Of a DNA stretch of 42,915 bases, positions 27,963 through 37,173 are shown piece after piece; position 1 is the stretch's first letter; every line of letters begins with the position of its first letter. A model generated the notes under the pieces. The model made no database searches. It saw nothing but the letters and a program-made list of their open reading frames with translations, and was not told the origin of the DNA. Position numbers and translations under genes: made by a program. Location: positions 1 to 42,915 of the forward strand of contig NZ_JAHLNO010000007.1 in NCBI RefSeq assembly GCF_018916875.1, given 5' to 3'. This DNA is from Virgibacillus proomii (GTDB lineage Bacteria; Bacillota; Bacilli; Bacillales; Amphibacillaceae).

Positions 27963-29066
27963 TTGAATCAATTCACAATAACAGGGAACATGAGCAGTCC
28001 TTTTATTACATGGTTTATGGAAGGATTAAAGGATAAATTTTCGACAGAAGGATACGAATATTGTCAAGAACCGGTAGATAATATCAAAGTTGTTTTTAAT
28101 ATTCTTGACAAGGAAAAACCACGTCCTTTTCGCCGTAAAGCACAAGCAACGTTTGTCATTTCGGTTATAGAAAGACATTTAGACAAACAGGAAATACAAC
28201 CGAACAATAACTTTGAAGATGCCTATCCCTATTTAATAAGGTCCTTGTCAAACCATTTAATTTATATCCTACATAATCAAAGTCAAACATATATTTATTT
28301 TGTTACACCGGAACAAGGTTTTTATAAATTAGAGTATGAACCAGAAGAGACGGAGTCTTTCTTCCAAAAAGTTTATGAAAGGTTGGAACCTGTCGCCTCT
28401 TCTCAACTAGTCATTAATAATAACTTTAACGAAAATCTCCATGAAAGTTTATGGAATGGAAATAGACTAACTGAAAAAATGTACTTATCCGGTAAGAAAT
28501 TGGATGCTATGAATCTTCTGCCTGCTCCGTTTCCTTTGGAGAATTATTTGACCTCACGTGATATGCGGCAGTTAAAAAAATTATACGGAATCGGTGGTTT
28601 GAGTTACGGTAATCTGAGTAGCAGGGAAGATGAGAAGCATTTCTGGATGAGTGCAAGCGGTGTCAATAAAGCGAATATGCGCAATATTGGGCAGGATATT
28701 TTATATATAACTGGGTTTAATGAGGGGAGTAATGCAATGGAAATTAGTGTTCCACCTAACATTACCCCAAAGAGAGCCTCTGTAGATGCAATTGAACATT
28801 GGATGATTTATAAAGAACATCCTGATGTAGGAGCGATTGTTCATATCCATGCATGGATGGATGGTATAAAAGCAACAGAGGTTAATTATCCTTGTGGAAC
28901 CATACAATTAGCCGAGGCGGTATCGGACTTAGTACGCAATGCGGATTATCCTTCAAGGGCCGTCATTGGGTTGAAGAATCACGGTCTTACGATTACAGGT
29001 CATGATTTGGATGATATTTTTGAACGTATCGAAGGAAAAGTCGTTCAACAAGTACCTATGGTCTAA
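27963..29066 (+). CDS. Class II aldolase/adducin domain protein with an extra N-terminal domain
   Basis: 367 residues. The C-terminal half (about 190-365) is a class II aldolase fold: GLSYGNLSSR, HIHAW with His294 and His296, and GLKNHG with His340, which supply the zinc ligands. About 180 residues before this have no known motif to me and are not part of the usual 210-230-residue enzyme. The gene follows the dehydrogenase in one operon (start TTG 27963 after GGAGGAA). It could cleave or form a sugar phosphate. I cannot say whether the catalytic Glu is retained. Confidence 0.8.
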   Translation: MNQFTITGNMSSPFITWFMEGLKDKFSTEGYEYCQEPVDNIKVVFNILDKEKPRPFRRKAQATFVISVIERHLDKQEIQPNNNFEDAYPYLIRSLSNHLIYILHNQSQTYIYFVTPEQGFYKLEYEPEETESFFQKVYERLEPVASSQLVINNNFNENLHESLWNGNRLTEKMYLSGKKLDAMNLLPAPFPLENYLTSRDMRQLKKLYGIGGLSYGNLSSREDEKHFWMSASGVNKANMRNIGQDILYITGFNEGSNAMEISVPPNITPKRASVDAIEHWMIYKEHPDVGAIVHIHAWMDGIKATEVNYPCGTIQLAEAVSDLVRNADYPSRAVIGLKNHGLTITGHDLDDIFERIEGKVVQQVPMV

Positions 29067-29166
29067 CGGCGTTTCTATGTGAATTTTAATGAACATAACA
29101 ATTACCATGATTATAAACTACGGAACAGGTTTTCAATAAATGCTTAGGGGTGCACCGAGTAATTGT

Positions 29167-29362
29167 AACATGTTCTATAGATTAATAAATGAGGATTTAA
29201 GTAGCGACGTTACCACGATATATGCAAAACTGGCAGAAATGGGGAATTCCTTCAGCTTCCATAAATTCCTTTGTCTATCGTGGTAATTCGCCACAACAAT
29301 TACATATTCCTTGGTTACTGATCACTCTAAACCTTGAGGACGAGTGGACAACAAAGGATAAC
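29167..29362 (+). pseudogene. Second fragment of a phosphodiesterase-family gene
   Basis: Two frames together give MFYRLINEDLSSDVTTIYAK and WGIPSASINSFVYRG, then PQQLHIPWLLITL and EDEWTTK. They parallel residues about 110-170 of the intact gene at 22481. Both ends are missing and a frameshift lies near 29230. It is a different copy from the minus-strand fragment at 25744, since both carry the SASIN segment. Confidence 0.7.
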
Positions 29363-29477
29363 GTCTCAATAGTAGTATGGTTATGGTCTTTTGATAGAAA
29401 GTTAATATTATATTGGCTCAAAAGCATGCATTTATCTTGGTATGAACCCATCTATATACAATTAAGGTGTGGCTTAT

Positions 29478-30119
29478 ATGTTAAGTTTTATAGGAACGTT
29501 GATATTTATAGTACTAGTAACTACTATTGCCATTCGATTTATGGGTAAGTCAGCATTGTCCCACGACTTAACAGCTATATTTTTATTATCACGATAGCTA
29601 TACAACCTATCGTGGTTAAGGGGATTAAACAAGCTTTAATCGGAATTGGAATCGTTATACTCATACATATGGTGTTTTATCAAAACTAAACTTCAATAGT
29701 ATTTTTAATCATTTTGTTATCGGTGAACCGGCCATTTTAATTAAACACGGAAAACTAGTTAAATCGAATTTGAAAAAAATCATTTTCCTTTGTCAGAACT
29801 ATTGTCAAGTATAGGTATCCAGATATCATTGATATTCAATATGCAATTCTTGAACCAAATGGTGAAATGAGTGTTTTGGCGAAAGAAGATAGTATACCTG
29901 CTACTCCTAAAATGTTAGATCAACAAGTGAAATATAAAGGATTACCTATTGCTGTTGTTACTTGAAGGTAAGGTCCAGCTACACAACTTGAATTTGATTC
30001 AAAAAGATGAACAATGGTTAAGGAGAGAACTAAAAGCTACTGGGTACTTTAGATTGGAAGACGTTTTTTATGCTACCGTTCGAGATACGGATCATTCTTT
30101 AAAAGTTGATAATGGATAG
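29478..30119 (+). pseudogene. DUF421 (YetF/YrbG-type) membrane protein, frameshifted
   Basis: MLSFIGTLIFIVLVTTIAIR and MGKSALS form the N-terminal helices. Then come IITIAIQPIVVKGIKQALIG, NHFVIGEPAILIKHGKLVK, LSSIRYPDIIDIQYAILEPN and LRRELKATGYFRLEDVFYAT in changing frames. That order (membrane helices, then GEP-x-x-LI-x-x-G, then the AxLEPNG and E-L-x-x-x-G-x-x-x-x-x-D-V segments) is that of DUF421 proteins. At least four frame changes occur, so it is not functional. Confidence 0.75.
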
Positions 30120-30280
30120 GGAATTCTTGGAGAAAGTTCAAGTCAATAGCACTGTATGAACCATTCAATACCAAACACTATAAAATATGGGAATATCTGA
30201 AAGTAACTCTTCAAAGTATTTAATTTATAAATCAAATTTTAATTGGATAAGGTATCCATATAATATCAAGGAGTGGCTAT

Positions 30281-31084
30281 ATGGAAACAAATATTGAAGC
30301 AATCGACCCAGTTGCAATCGACCTCGGTCCGATACAACTTCATTGGTACGCTGTTATCATTCTTTCTGGTGCACTACTTGGCCTGTGGGTCGCCATACGT
30401 GAAAGTGAGCGGCGCGGTCTTCCGAAAGAAACCTTTGTTGATCTCGCGTCTATTGGAATTCCAATTTCGATTATATTTGCACGAATTTATTACGTTATAT
30501 TCGAATGGGAATATTATGTGGATCATCCTGGACAAATTATTGCCGTCTGGAAAGGCGGACTCGCTATACACGGTGTATTGATCGGAGCAATGTTAACGAT
30601 GATTGTATTTGCAAAGGTACGAAACATTTCATTCTGGAAACTTGCCGATATTTTAGCACCAAGCCTTATTTTAGCTCAGGCAATTGGTCGCTGGGGGAAC
30701 TTTATCAACCAGGAAGCACATGGTGGCCCAGTGACACGAGAATTTCTTATGAATTTGTATTTACCCGAATTTATCGTTAATCAGATGTACATAGACGAGA
30801 TGTATTATCATCCTACATTTTTATATGAGTCTTTTTGGAATTTTAGCGGTTTTATCTTGTTGATGTTTCTCCGTCGCTCAAATTTAAGGCAAGGAGAGTT
30901 GTTTTTAATATATATTATGTACTACTCGTTTGGTCGTTTCTTTATCGAAGGTATGAGAACGGATAGCTTAATGTTAACGGAAAATTTACGAATGGCGCAA
31001 TTCATTTCCGTCATTCTCATTCTCGCATCGATAATTATTATTTGGTACCGTCGAAAAAAGGGTATGCAGATATCCACTATATAG
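30281..31084 (+). CDS. lgt: Prolipoprotein diacylglyceryl transferase Lgt
   Basis: 267 residues with about seven membrane helices. The Lgt signature is present as [17 protein letters not shown], along with [14 protein letters not shown] and [12 protein letters not shown]. The C-terminal part has YHPTFLYES and a basic tail. It moves diacylglyceryl from phosphatidylglycerol to the lipobox Cys of pre-lipoproteins. AAGGAG before ATG 30281 is strong. In Bacillus the main lgt lies next to hprK. Here it stands next to lipid genes, so it may be a second copy. Confidence 0.92.
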   Translation: METNIEAIDPVAIDLGPIQLHWYAVIILSGALLGLWVAIRESERRGLPKETFVDLASIGIPISIIFARIYYVIFEWEYYVDHPGQIIAVWKGGLAIHGVLIGAMLTMIVFAKVRNISFWKLADILAPSLILAQAIGRWGNFINQEAHGGPVTREFLMNLYLPEFIVNQMYIDEMYYHPTFLYESFWNFSGFILLMFLRRSNLRQGELFLIYIMYYSFGRFFIEGMRTDSLMLTENLRMAQFISVILILASIIIIWYRRKKGMQISTI

Positions 31085-31168
31085 ATAATAGTATAGGTTA
31101 ACGTGCAATGCTCTCTTTTGGCTGAAAAAAATAACCATGTAACTCATTATATAAAGGTGGGAGTAGTA

Positions 31169-31261
31169 TGTTTGAATTTGTTTAGAATTTTTTAATTAAC
31201 AGGTAATGTCGACATTTACTTGCTCTTTAAAGAACTAGAGAAAGATGAAAAACGCTGTTAA
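31169..31261 (+). pseudogene. YqzL-like small protein gene, broken
   Basis: ATG 31169, preceded by GGTGGGAG, opens MFEFV followed by a TAG. NFLIN then continues, and in a shifted frame TGNVDIYLLFKELEKDEKRC ends at 31261. The TGNVD-YLLFKELEK pattern is that of YqzL as I recall it. A stop and a frameshift break the gene. Confidence 0.55.
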
Positions 31262-31349
31262 TGTTAATTATTGCCACGATTATGGACGTTCACAGCTATA
31301 AAATGATCAAACTTTTTTATGAAAACTTAACTTAAACCTGCTAGAGAAA

Positions 31350-31392
31350 AATCCATTTTGATCAATCTTTTCTCAAAATGGATTCTTTTTAA
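31350..31392 (+). terminator. Strong Rho-independent terminator
   Basis: AATCCATTTTGA and TCAAAATGGATT pair over 12 bp and are followed by CTTTTTAATT. It ends the lgt/yqzL-like transcript. Confidence 0.85.
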
Positions 31393-32075
31393 TTACTGTA
31401 AAATAAGAATTTGTAGGATGCTTTTTGATTAAACTTTATTTTAAACCAACACTTTTAACACTACTTTTAGTCTTATTAGTTACCGGGATGCGTTGGTTGA
31501 AAATCAAATTGAGTATGTTTAGTTTGTACTTAACTTTTATTATGCGAACATACACTTTTCCATCCAACTTTTTTTCAATATCTTTTCTGAATTCATTTTC
31601 ATTCTCCACTTCATCTAATTTAAAAAAAATTATTGAATCGTTACTCATAAAGCAAGCGTATATATTTCGTCACGTGCAGACTTTATAATATTAATAAACA
31701 GCATTTATCAGATGATTCTTTTTTGTCTGCTTTTTTAACCATATTAGAGTTAAATACCTATACAATAGTAGATTATTAGTTATTAAGTAGGAAGCAAAGA
31801 TCTGAAACTATTTTGATAAAATCATATGATTATTTTAACAATATTTAAAAAATAAACTCGATAAAAATCTTTTAATCACATCAAAAGAGAAAGATAGCTG
31901 CTTAAGTTCCTCCAATTAAAGAAACTCATATTAGGAAGCAAAGGTTTATCAAAGGAAGTATTCAATCAGCTCTGTAATCCTCATATTTAAACTATATGGA
32001 AGCAACATCCATTAATAACAACAACTTTAAACCCTTATAACAAAGGAAAGAAGTATGGCCCACTTTAGAATGATG
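31393..32075. other. Intergenic region, nothing certain
   Basis: About 680 AT-rich bases. A 70-codon minus-strand frame (31436-31648, with KLDEVENENEFRKDIEKKLD) looks protein-like but lacks a ribosome site. A plus-strand frame overlaps it. I see no RNA gene or repeat. Confidence 0.4.
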
Positions 32076-32104
32076 TTGACATCATCTTACAACTTCATTA
32101 TCGT
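32076..32104 (+). promoter_or_regulatory. bioB promoter
   Basis: TTGACA (32076-32081) and TATCGT (32099-32104) are separated by 17 bases. The -10 lies inside the BirA-like operator. Confidence 0.6.
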
Positions 32105-32135
32105 TAACATAAAACATTTATAGGTTAACAATAAT
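32097..32135. promoter_or_regulatory. BirA-type biotin operator upstream of bioB
   Basis: ATTATCGTTAAC (32097-32108) and GTTAACAATAAT (32124-32135) are inverted arms with one mismatch, separated by 15 bases. The half sites match the Gram-positive BirA operator (TTGTTAAC...GTTAACAA). It covers the -10 region, so biotin-bound BirA would repress bioB. Confidence 0.8.
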
Positions 32136-32155
32136 AAAAAGGGCGGGAATGAACA

Positions 32156-33148
32156 ATGTATTATCTATCTTTAGCAAATGAGGTTTTGGAAGGTTATTCA
32201 TTAACAGAAAGGGAGGCATTATCTATATTACAATGTCCGGATGAAGATATTTTACCGTTATTACACAGTTCCTATTTCATCAGAAAACACTATTTTGGCA
32301 ATAAAGTTAAACTAAATATGATTATAAATACTAAATCCGGAGCGTGTCCTGAAAATTGCGGGTATTGTGCTCAATCACGAGATTCTACACATCCTATCCA
32401 AAAATACAAAATGCTAGACAAAGATTCCATCGTACAAGGTGCAAAAAGAGCTCATCAATTAAAAGCTGGCACATATTGTATCGTTGCAAGCGGTCGAGGA
32501 CCAACCAGTCGTGAATTAAATCATATTTCAAGTGCTGTTCAAGAAATTAAGGAAAATTATGATTTAAAAATATGTGCCTGTCTCGGAATACTAAAACCAG
32601 AACAAGCACAACAACTTAAAGGAGCTGGTGTAGATCGTTACAACCATAATATAAATACATCGAAAAATCATCATCCTAATATTACTACCAGCCATAGTTA
32701 TCAAGACCGCGTTGAAACAATTAAGAAAATAAAAGTTGCACAAATATCTCCTTGTTCTGGAGTTATTGTTGGTATGAAAGAAACAAAACAAGATGTTATA
32801 CAAATGGCATTTTCTCTAAAAGAATTAGACGTTGATTCCATTCCCGTGAATTTCCTCCATGCAATGGAAGGAACCAAATTAGAAGGTACTGATGAATTGA
32901 ATCCATTATACTGCTTAAAAGTTCTTTGCCTATTTCGTTTTATTAATTCTACAAAAGAAATAAGGGTTTCAGGTGGACGTGAAGTCAACTTAAGAAGCGT
33001 GCAACCGCTTAGCTTATATCCAGCAAACTCGATCTTTATTGGAGATTATTTAACGACAGCTGGACAAACGGATACGAAAGATTATCAAATGATAGAAGAT
33101 CTCGGATTTGAAATTGATTATGAGGAAATAGAAGTATCACGCATGTAA
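32156..33148 (+). CDS. bioB: Biotin synthase BioB
   Basis: 330 residues. The radical-SAM motif is CPENCGYC with Cys64, Cys68 and Cys71 ([4Fe-4S] ligands). Cys-containing segments YCIVASGRGP and ICACLGILK and the Arg-containing VSGGREVNLR supply the second cluster region. It inserts sulfur into dethiobiotin. It stands alone: no bioA, bioD, bioF or bioW adjoin. The ribosome site (GGGCGGGAATGA) is weak. Regulation by BirA is indicated by the operator just upstream. Confidence 0.95.
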   Translation: MYYLSLANEVLEGYSLTEREALSILQCPDEDILPLLHSSYFIRKHYFGNKVKLNMIINTKSGACPENCGYCAQSRDSTHPIQKYKMLDKDSIVQGAKRAHQLKAGTYCIVASGRGPTSRELNHISSAVQEIKENYDLKICACLGILKPEQAQQLKGAGVDRYNHNINTSKNHHPNITTSHSYQDRVETIKKIKVAQISPCSGVIVGMKETKQDVIQMAFSLKELDVDSIPVNFLHAMEGTKLEGTDELNPLYCLKVLCLFRFINSTKEIRVSGGREVNLRSVQPLSLYPANSIFIGDYLTTAGQTDTKDYQMIEDLGFEIDYEEIEVSRM

Positions 33149-33203
33149 CAAAAAAAGTTCAGGTGTTTAGTTTTAATACTTTACTTTTTTCAATACTAAT
33201 TAA

Positions 33204-33252
33204 CTGTCGTAAAAGGATAAACCGTACGTAATACTTATCCTTTTTACGACAG
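33204..33252. terminator. Bidirectional terminator between bioB and the flavin oxidoreductase gene
   Basis: CTGTCGTAAAAGGATAA and its inverted partner (to 33252, one extra base) form a stem of about 17 bp between convergent genes. It contains T-rich segments on the 3' side. Confidence 0.7.
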
Positions 33253-33260
33253 TATAGACA

Positions 33261-34352
33261 TTACATTTCTAATTCAAAATCCTTAACATATGCTTTTGGC
33301 GTCAGAATCGCTTTACCATTAAAAGTGTCTAGTGGTTTCCCTTCTCGAACACGATGTGGTATATCTGGATTAGCTAGCGCCTGACGAGCAATTGCAATAA
33401 AATCTGCTTCACCTTTTGCAATAACAGCAGCCGCTTTTTTGGGATCGCCTAAGTTACCACAAGCAATGACAGGTTTTCCTGAAAATGTTTTAGCCGCTTC
33501 TGACATTGTCATCGTTCCTTCGCCAAATCCTGAAGTAGTTGCATCATCGTCTGAAATATGAATGTAGTCAACATTCGTTTTTCCCAGCTCGGAGAAAATT
33601 ATTTCTGCATCTTTTTCCCCATCAGGCCACTTGTAGCTTTTATTGGTTGCTTTTAATTGGGAAATTCGAATACCTAAAATCATCGTCCCTCCAATAGCTT
33701 GATGGACTTCCTTAATCAGTTCTTTTAGCAATCTAACTCGATTTTCCATACTCCCGCCGTATTGATCGGTACGATGGTTACTAATCTCAGACAGAAATTC
33801 ATCTAGTAAATAACCGTTAGCTCCATGCAATTCAACACCACTAAATCCGGCTGCTTTTGCATATTTAGCTGATTGCACAAAGCCCTGTTTTATTTCTTCG
33901 ATTTCTTCAAGTGTCAACTCCTTAGCTTCCGGATAAGGTCCACTTCCATAATATATCTCGGCTTTATCTATTGGTGGAGTAAACGGCGATGGCGCTACAG
34001 TAACTTCTGTATAGTAATTCCCTTGTGTTTGTGCTCCCCCATGCATTAGTTGAGCAATCATTAGTGAACCATGCGACTTCACACTATCAACAATTGGCTT
34101 CCAAGCTGCGGCATGCTTCTCGGTCGCTAAACCACCTTGAAATTCATACGCTTGACTATATTTTGTATCAGGGTAGACACCTTCTGTAATAACTACAGCA
34201 AAACCACCTTTGGCAAATCGTTCGTAATAACGGTGTACCCGCTCATTCGGTGTCCCATCCTCATCAGAACTAACTCTTGTCATTGGAGCTAAAATATACC
34301 GGTTTTTCAACACATACGTACCAAGATATCCTTGATCAAATAGATTATTCAT
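33261..34352 (-). CDS. NADH:flavin oxidoreductase, old yellow enzyme family
   Basis: About 363 residues with a TIM-barrel FMN-binding fold. NRYILAPMTRVSSDEDGTPN is the N-terminal FMN loop, QLMHGGAQ and VELHGANGYLLDEFLS carry the substrate-binding His and Asn, and NHRTDQYGGSMENR is the family signature. VIACGNLGDP and FIAIARQALANPD bind the FMN phosphate. It reduces alpha,beta-unsaturated carbonyls or related electrophiles. ATG 34352 is preferred to GTG 34361, since AGGTGAGG lies closer to it. It stands alone. Confidence 0.9.
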   Translation of the reverse strand: MNNLFDQGYLGTYVLKNRYILAPMTRVSSDEDGTPNERVHRYYERFAKGGFAVVITEGVYPDTKYSQAYEFQGGLATEKHAAAWKPIVDSVKSHGSLMIAQLMHGGAQTQGNYYTEVTVAPSPFTPPIDKAEIYYGSGPYPEAKELTLEEIEEIKQGFVQSAKYAKAAGFSGVELHGANGYLLDEFLSEISNHRTDQYGGSMENRVRLLKELIKEVHQAIGGTMILGIRISQLKATNKSYKWPDGEKDAEIIFSELGKTNVDYIHISDDDATTSGFGEGTMTMSEAAKTFSGKPVIACGNLGDPKKAAAVIAKGEADFIAIARQALANPDIPHRVREGKPLDTFNGKAILTPKAYVKDFELEM

Positions 34353-34584
34353 AAGCCTCACCTACTCTATTGTAGAATTATAAGAAAAATTTGTTATTTC
34401 ACTCAAATTTATTTAAAATATTATTACATAAAACAGATTGGTTTACTATTATTTTACCTAGTTCCCCTGGTAATTATTAAAAACTATTATCCAATACATT
34501 TCAAAAGCTAAAATAGCGTTATTGAATCGTTCCCATTTTATAGCAGGTTAAAATTTAAAAAAGCTTAACTAAAAGGAGAAAAAA

Positions 34585-35498
34585 ATGAAAGCCAAACTGG
34601 AAAAGTTATATAAAGGTCAATTATCTGAAGGACCAATTTGGGATAATGAGCAAAACAGACTATTATTTGTAGATATATTAAATAATAGACTAAATATTTA
34701 TAGTCCAGATTCTAAGTCTTTGCACCATATTGAATTTCTAACAAATATTACTAGTGTAGCGAAAATAAATAATTCAAAACTTCTTTTAACAACTAGAAAT
34801 AAACTAATACTATATGATGAGAACCAAAAAGAAACAAAAAACCTTCTTACTTTACCTATTCCAACCAATACCATTCGTTTTAATGATGGTAAGTGTGATC
34901 CATATAATCGTTTCTGGATAGGAACTATGAGTGAGATAGGAGAAACTGGTAAAGCAAACCTATATGTTATAAATAAACATGGAAATATAACCACAGCAAA
35001 AGAGGGATTAAGTATCTCTAAAGAAATGGCTTGGAATCAATCTGCCGATACAATGTACTTCATTGATACTCCAACTAAAAAAGTTATGGCCTTCCCATTC
35101 TCTATGGAAACAATTAAATTGATTAACGGGCGAGTTGTAATTGATTTGAATACAATTAATGGGGTGCCTGATGGTATGACCATTGATATAGATGATAGGT
35201 TATGGATTGCGCTTTGGGGTGGGTCACGAGTAGTATGCGTAGATCCAAAACTGGGAAAAATAGTTCCAGTCGATTTCCCTGCCAGTTTTAAATGTTACGA
35301 GTTGTGTTTTTGGTGGTAAAGATTTGCAAACGCTCTATATTACAACGGCAAGTGAATGCATATCCCATGACAGGACTGATTTAGAGAAGCTAGCAGGATC
35401 CCTGTTTTCCTATAAGTTACCAATTGCAGGAACAAAATCTAATTTATATAGATATAAGTTTAATAATAAGCATAGAAACACTCTTTATAGTGGTTAAT
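34585..35498 (+). pseudogene. SMP-30/gluconolactonase-family gene with a late frameshift
   Basis: The N-terminal 240 residues are intact: EGPIWDNEQNRLLFVDI (the metal-binding Glu), NRFWIGTM, MAWNQSADTMYFIDT and GVPDGMTIDIDDRLWIALWG. Near 35285 the frame shifts and meets a stop at 35319. In the next frame the expected end continues: NVTSCVFGGKDLQTLYITTA to SGTLY-like residues, ending at 35498. A single-base error restores it, so sequencing error or recent inactivation are equally possible. Members hydrolyse sugar lactones. Confidence 0.85.
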
Positions 35499-35522
35499 GT
35501 CCCCCTAGAAAAGAGTGTTTTT
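35476..35522 (+). terminator. Terminator after the SMP-30 gene
   Basis: AAACACTCTTT and AAAGAGTGTTT form an 11-bp stem followed by TTATG. The left arm lies within the restored end of the gene. Confidence 0.75.
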
Positions 35523-35549
35523 ATGCTTTTTACCATTTAATTTATTGCT

Positions 35550-36239
35550 TCAAGACACTTGCATTATCTGTTTGATTTTTTTTATTTTGTCTGCATCAAG
35601 CGAATTATCAAATGAATCATTAACTCGTACCCCTGAGCCAAAGTGGAAAGCTTGTGGCTTCAATTGATGATAAACATCTGTAAATGTTTCTGCTCTTAGG
35701 CCGTGGCCAACCATGATGGATAAATGCGTATCCTTTGCCAAATGAATTAATTGATTAAGCTGAGGAATGGCATCCGGAGCCTTATAATCACCGCCAGCAG
35801 TTAAAATCGTTGTAATTTGGTCATATTTTGCCAAGCATTCTAATGCTTCTAATTGATTACGAGCAAAATCGAATGCACGATGAAATGTCACTTCTAAACC
35901 ATCTGCTATATCCAATAACTGCTTAATTACTTCCTCATCTACCGTTTGTTCTGGTGTCAAAGCACCAATAACAATTCCATTTGCACCAAGATTTTTTATC
36001 ATTTCAATATCAGATTTCATTGTCTCTATATCATTTTTATTATAAACAAATGATTGACTATGAGGCCGCACCATAACATTAACCGAAATACTCACAGCCT
36101 CCATTGTCTTATTAATTAAACCGTAGCTAGGGGTTATGCCTAATTCAGTCATGGCAGGACTAAGTTCAATTCGATCTGCACCAAATTGCGCTGCATCCTT
36201 TACATCTGTTAAATTCGTTGCAATTACTTCTAAAAGCAT
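35550..36239 (-). CDS. cutC: CutC family protein
   Basis: 229 residues of TIM-barrel type. The N terminus IATNLTDVKDAAQFGADRIELS holds the conserved Glu, followed by MVRPHSQSFVYN, the EVTFHRAFDF motif and ILTAGG. These are CutC hallmarks. The protein was linked to copper homeostasis, although its role in copper handling is disputed. It is convergent with the SMP-30 gene and monocistronic. The start ATG 36239 follows GGAGAGGG. Confidence 0.9.
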   Translation of the reverse strand: MLLEVIATNLTDVKDAAQFGADRIELSPAMTELGITPSYGLINKTMEAVSISVNVMVRPHSQSFVYNKNDIETMKSDIEMIKNLGANGIVIGALTPEQTVDEEVIKQLLDIADGLEVTFHRAFDFARNQLEALECLAKYDQITTILTAGGDYKAPDAIPQLNQLIHLAKDTHLSIMVGHGLRAETFTDVYHQLKPQAFHFGSGVRVNDSFDNSLDADKIKKIKQIMQVS

Positions 36240-36471
36240 TGATACCCTCTCCTTATTATAATCCTACCTATATCGTACCTGATTTAAAATAGATTTAACA
36301 GACCAATTGGATGCAATGTTCACCTTTTTCGTATGTTTAAATGAACATTATTTGAAAACTAGTGATTTCCTTAATAAAAACCTTTTTTCTGTACCAACCC
36401 ACCAATCAATTAAGGTATTTTATTTTTAGCAAAATTACTATTGGTGCTATAATAAGCAGTCCTAGTAATCC

Positions 36472-36708
36472 CTACAACACCCAATCGGCAAGAAATTTTT
36501 CAACGATAGGCACAAAGATAATAGCTATTCCATAACAGATAGAAAATATACCCATTTCTTTAGTGAGTTGATTTTTGTTCCCTTTAAAAGTCGATTCATC
36601 ATAACCAGTAAGAAGGATAAGCTGCTGTTTCTTCCAAATTAACCATCCAAACAATAAAAAAATCATCCCAATTAAACTAGATATAATTATGGACTGTAAA
36701 AATTCCAA
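36472..36708 (-). CDS. Small membrane protein, DUF3784-like
   Basis: 78 residues with two membrane helices (about 6-25 and 53-75). LLTGYDESTFKGNKNQLTKE lies between them, which resembles DUF3784 proteins (LLxGY motif). Function unknown. The start is TTG 36708; GGAG is about 18 bases away, so the exact start is doubtful. It stands alone between cutC and the thiamine riboswitch. Confidence 0.6.
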   Translation of the reverse strand: MEFLQSIIISSLIGMIFLLFGWLIWKKQQLILLTGYDESTFKGNKNQLTKEMGIFSICYGIAIIFVPIVEKFLADWVL

Positions 36709-36898
36709 GTCCGTAGGGATTTCACTCCTTTGTAATAATGCTAGCTCTTTTGGATTCTAAGACTTTACTAACCCCACTCAATAAGAAATTCAAAAATTCC
36801 TCAAGAAAGGATATATCCTATTTTTTAGTTTTAAACACATATTTAAAATAATCATACCATAGCTATTGTTTTTATTATCTAAATTCTTTTGCATTTAT

Positions 36899-36927
36899 TT
36901 GCTCTTTTCGATACGATATGGTTTAAT
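36899..36927 (+). promoter_or_regulatory. Promoter of the tenA riboswitch transcript
   Basis: TTGCTC (36899-36904) and TTTAAT (36922-36927) are 17 bases apart, so transcription would start about 20 bases before the aptamer. Confidence 0.5.
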
Positions 36928-36954
36928 TACATGTAAATAGCTAAATATGTTGTT

Positions 36955-37036
36955 TCACTAGGGGAGCAATTTTATTGCTGAGAGAGGAAACTTGACCCTT
37001 TGAACCTGATCTAGTTCGCACTAGCGTAGGGAAGTG
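36955..37036 (+). promoter_or_regulatory. TPP (thi-box) riboswitch
   Basis: CACTAGGGGAGC, GCTGAGAG, ACCCTTTGAACCTGATCTAG and CTAGCGTAGGGAAG appear in the fixed order of the THI-box aptamer. It senses thiamine pyrophosphate. A terminator lies 40 bases downstream, so TPP should cause early termination of tenA. Confidence 0.95.
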
Positions 37037-37077
37037 GAAATCGTTTGTAGGCACAAAACTATCATGATTGCTTACAT

Positions 37078-37112
37078 AACCCATTCCTGCTTATCTAGTG
37101 AATGGGTTTTTA
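37078..37112 (+). terminator. Riboswitch-controlled terminator upstream of tenA
   Basis: AACCCATTC and GAATGGGTT form a 9-bp stem followed by TTTTAATT, between the TPP aptamer and tenA. Confidence 0.85.
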
Positions 37113-37173
37113 ATTGCCACAAGTTACCCTCTCCAGCATTAAAATAATATAAGATTTGAGAGGAGCTTAAAAC

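Noticed and set aside
31436..31648. Minus-strand protein of 70 residues
   Set aside because: The text looks protein-like, but there is no ribosome site, promoter or family; kept only as a remark.
32701..32988. Minus-strand proteins inside bioB
   Set aside because: They are antisense to the conserved bioB frame and have no start signals.
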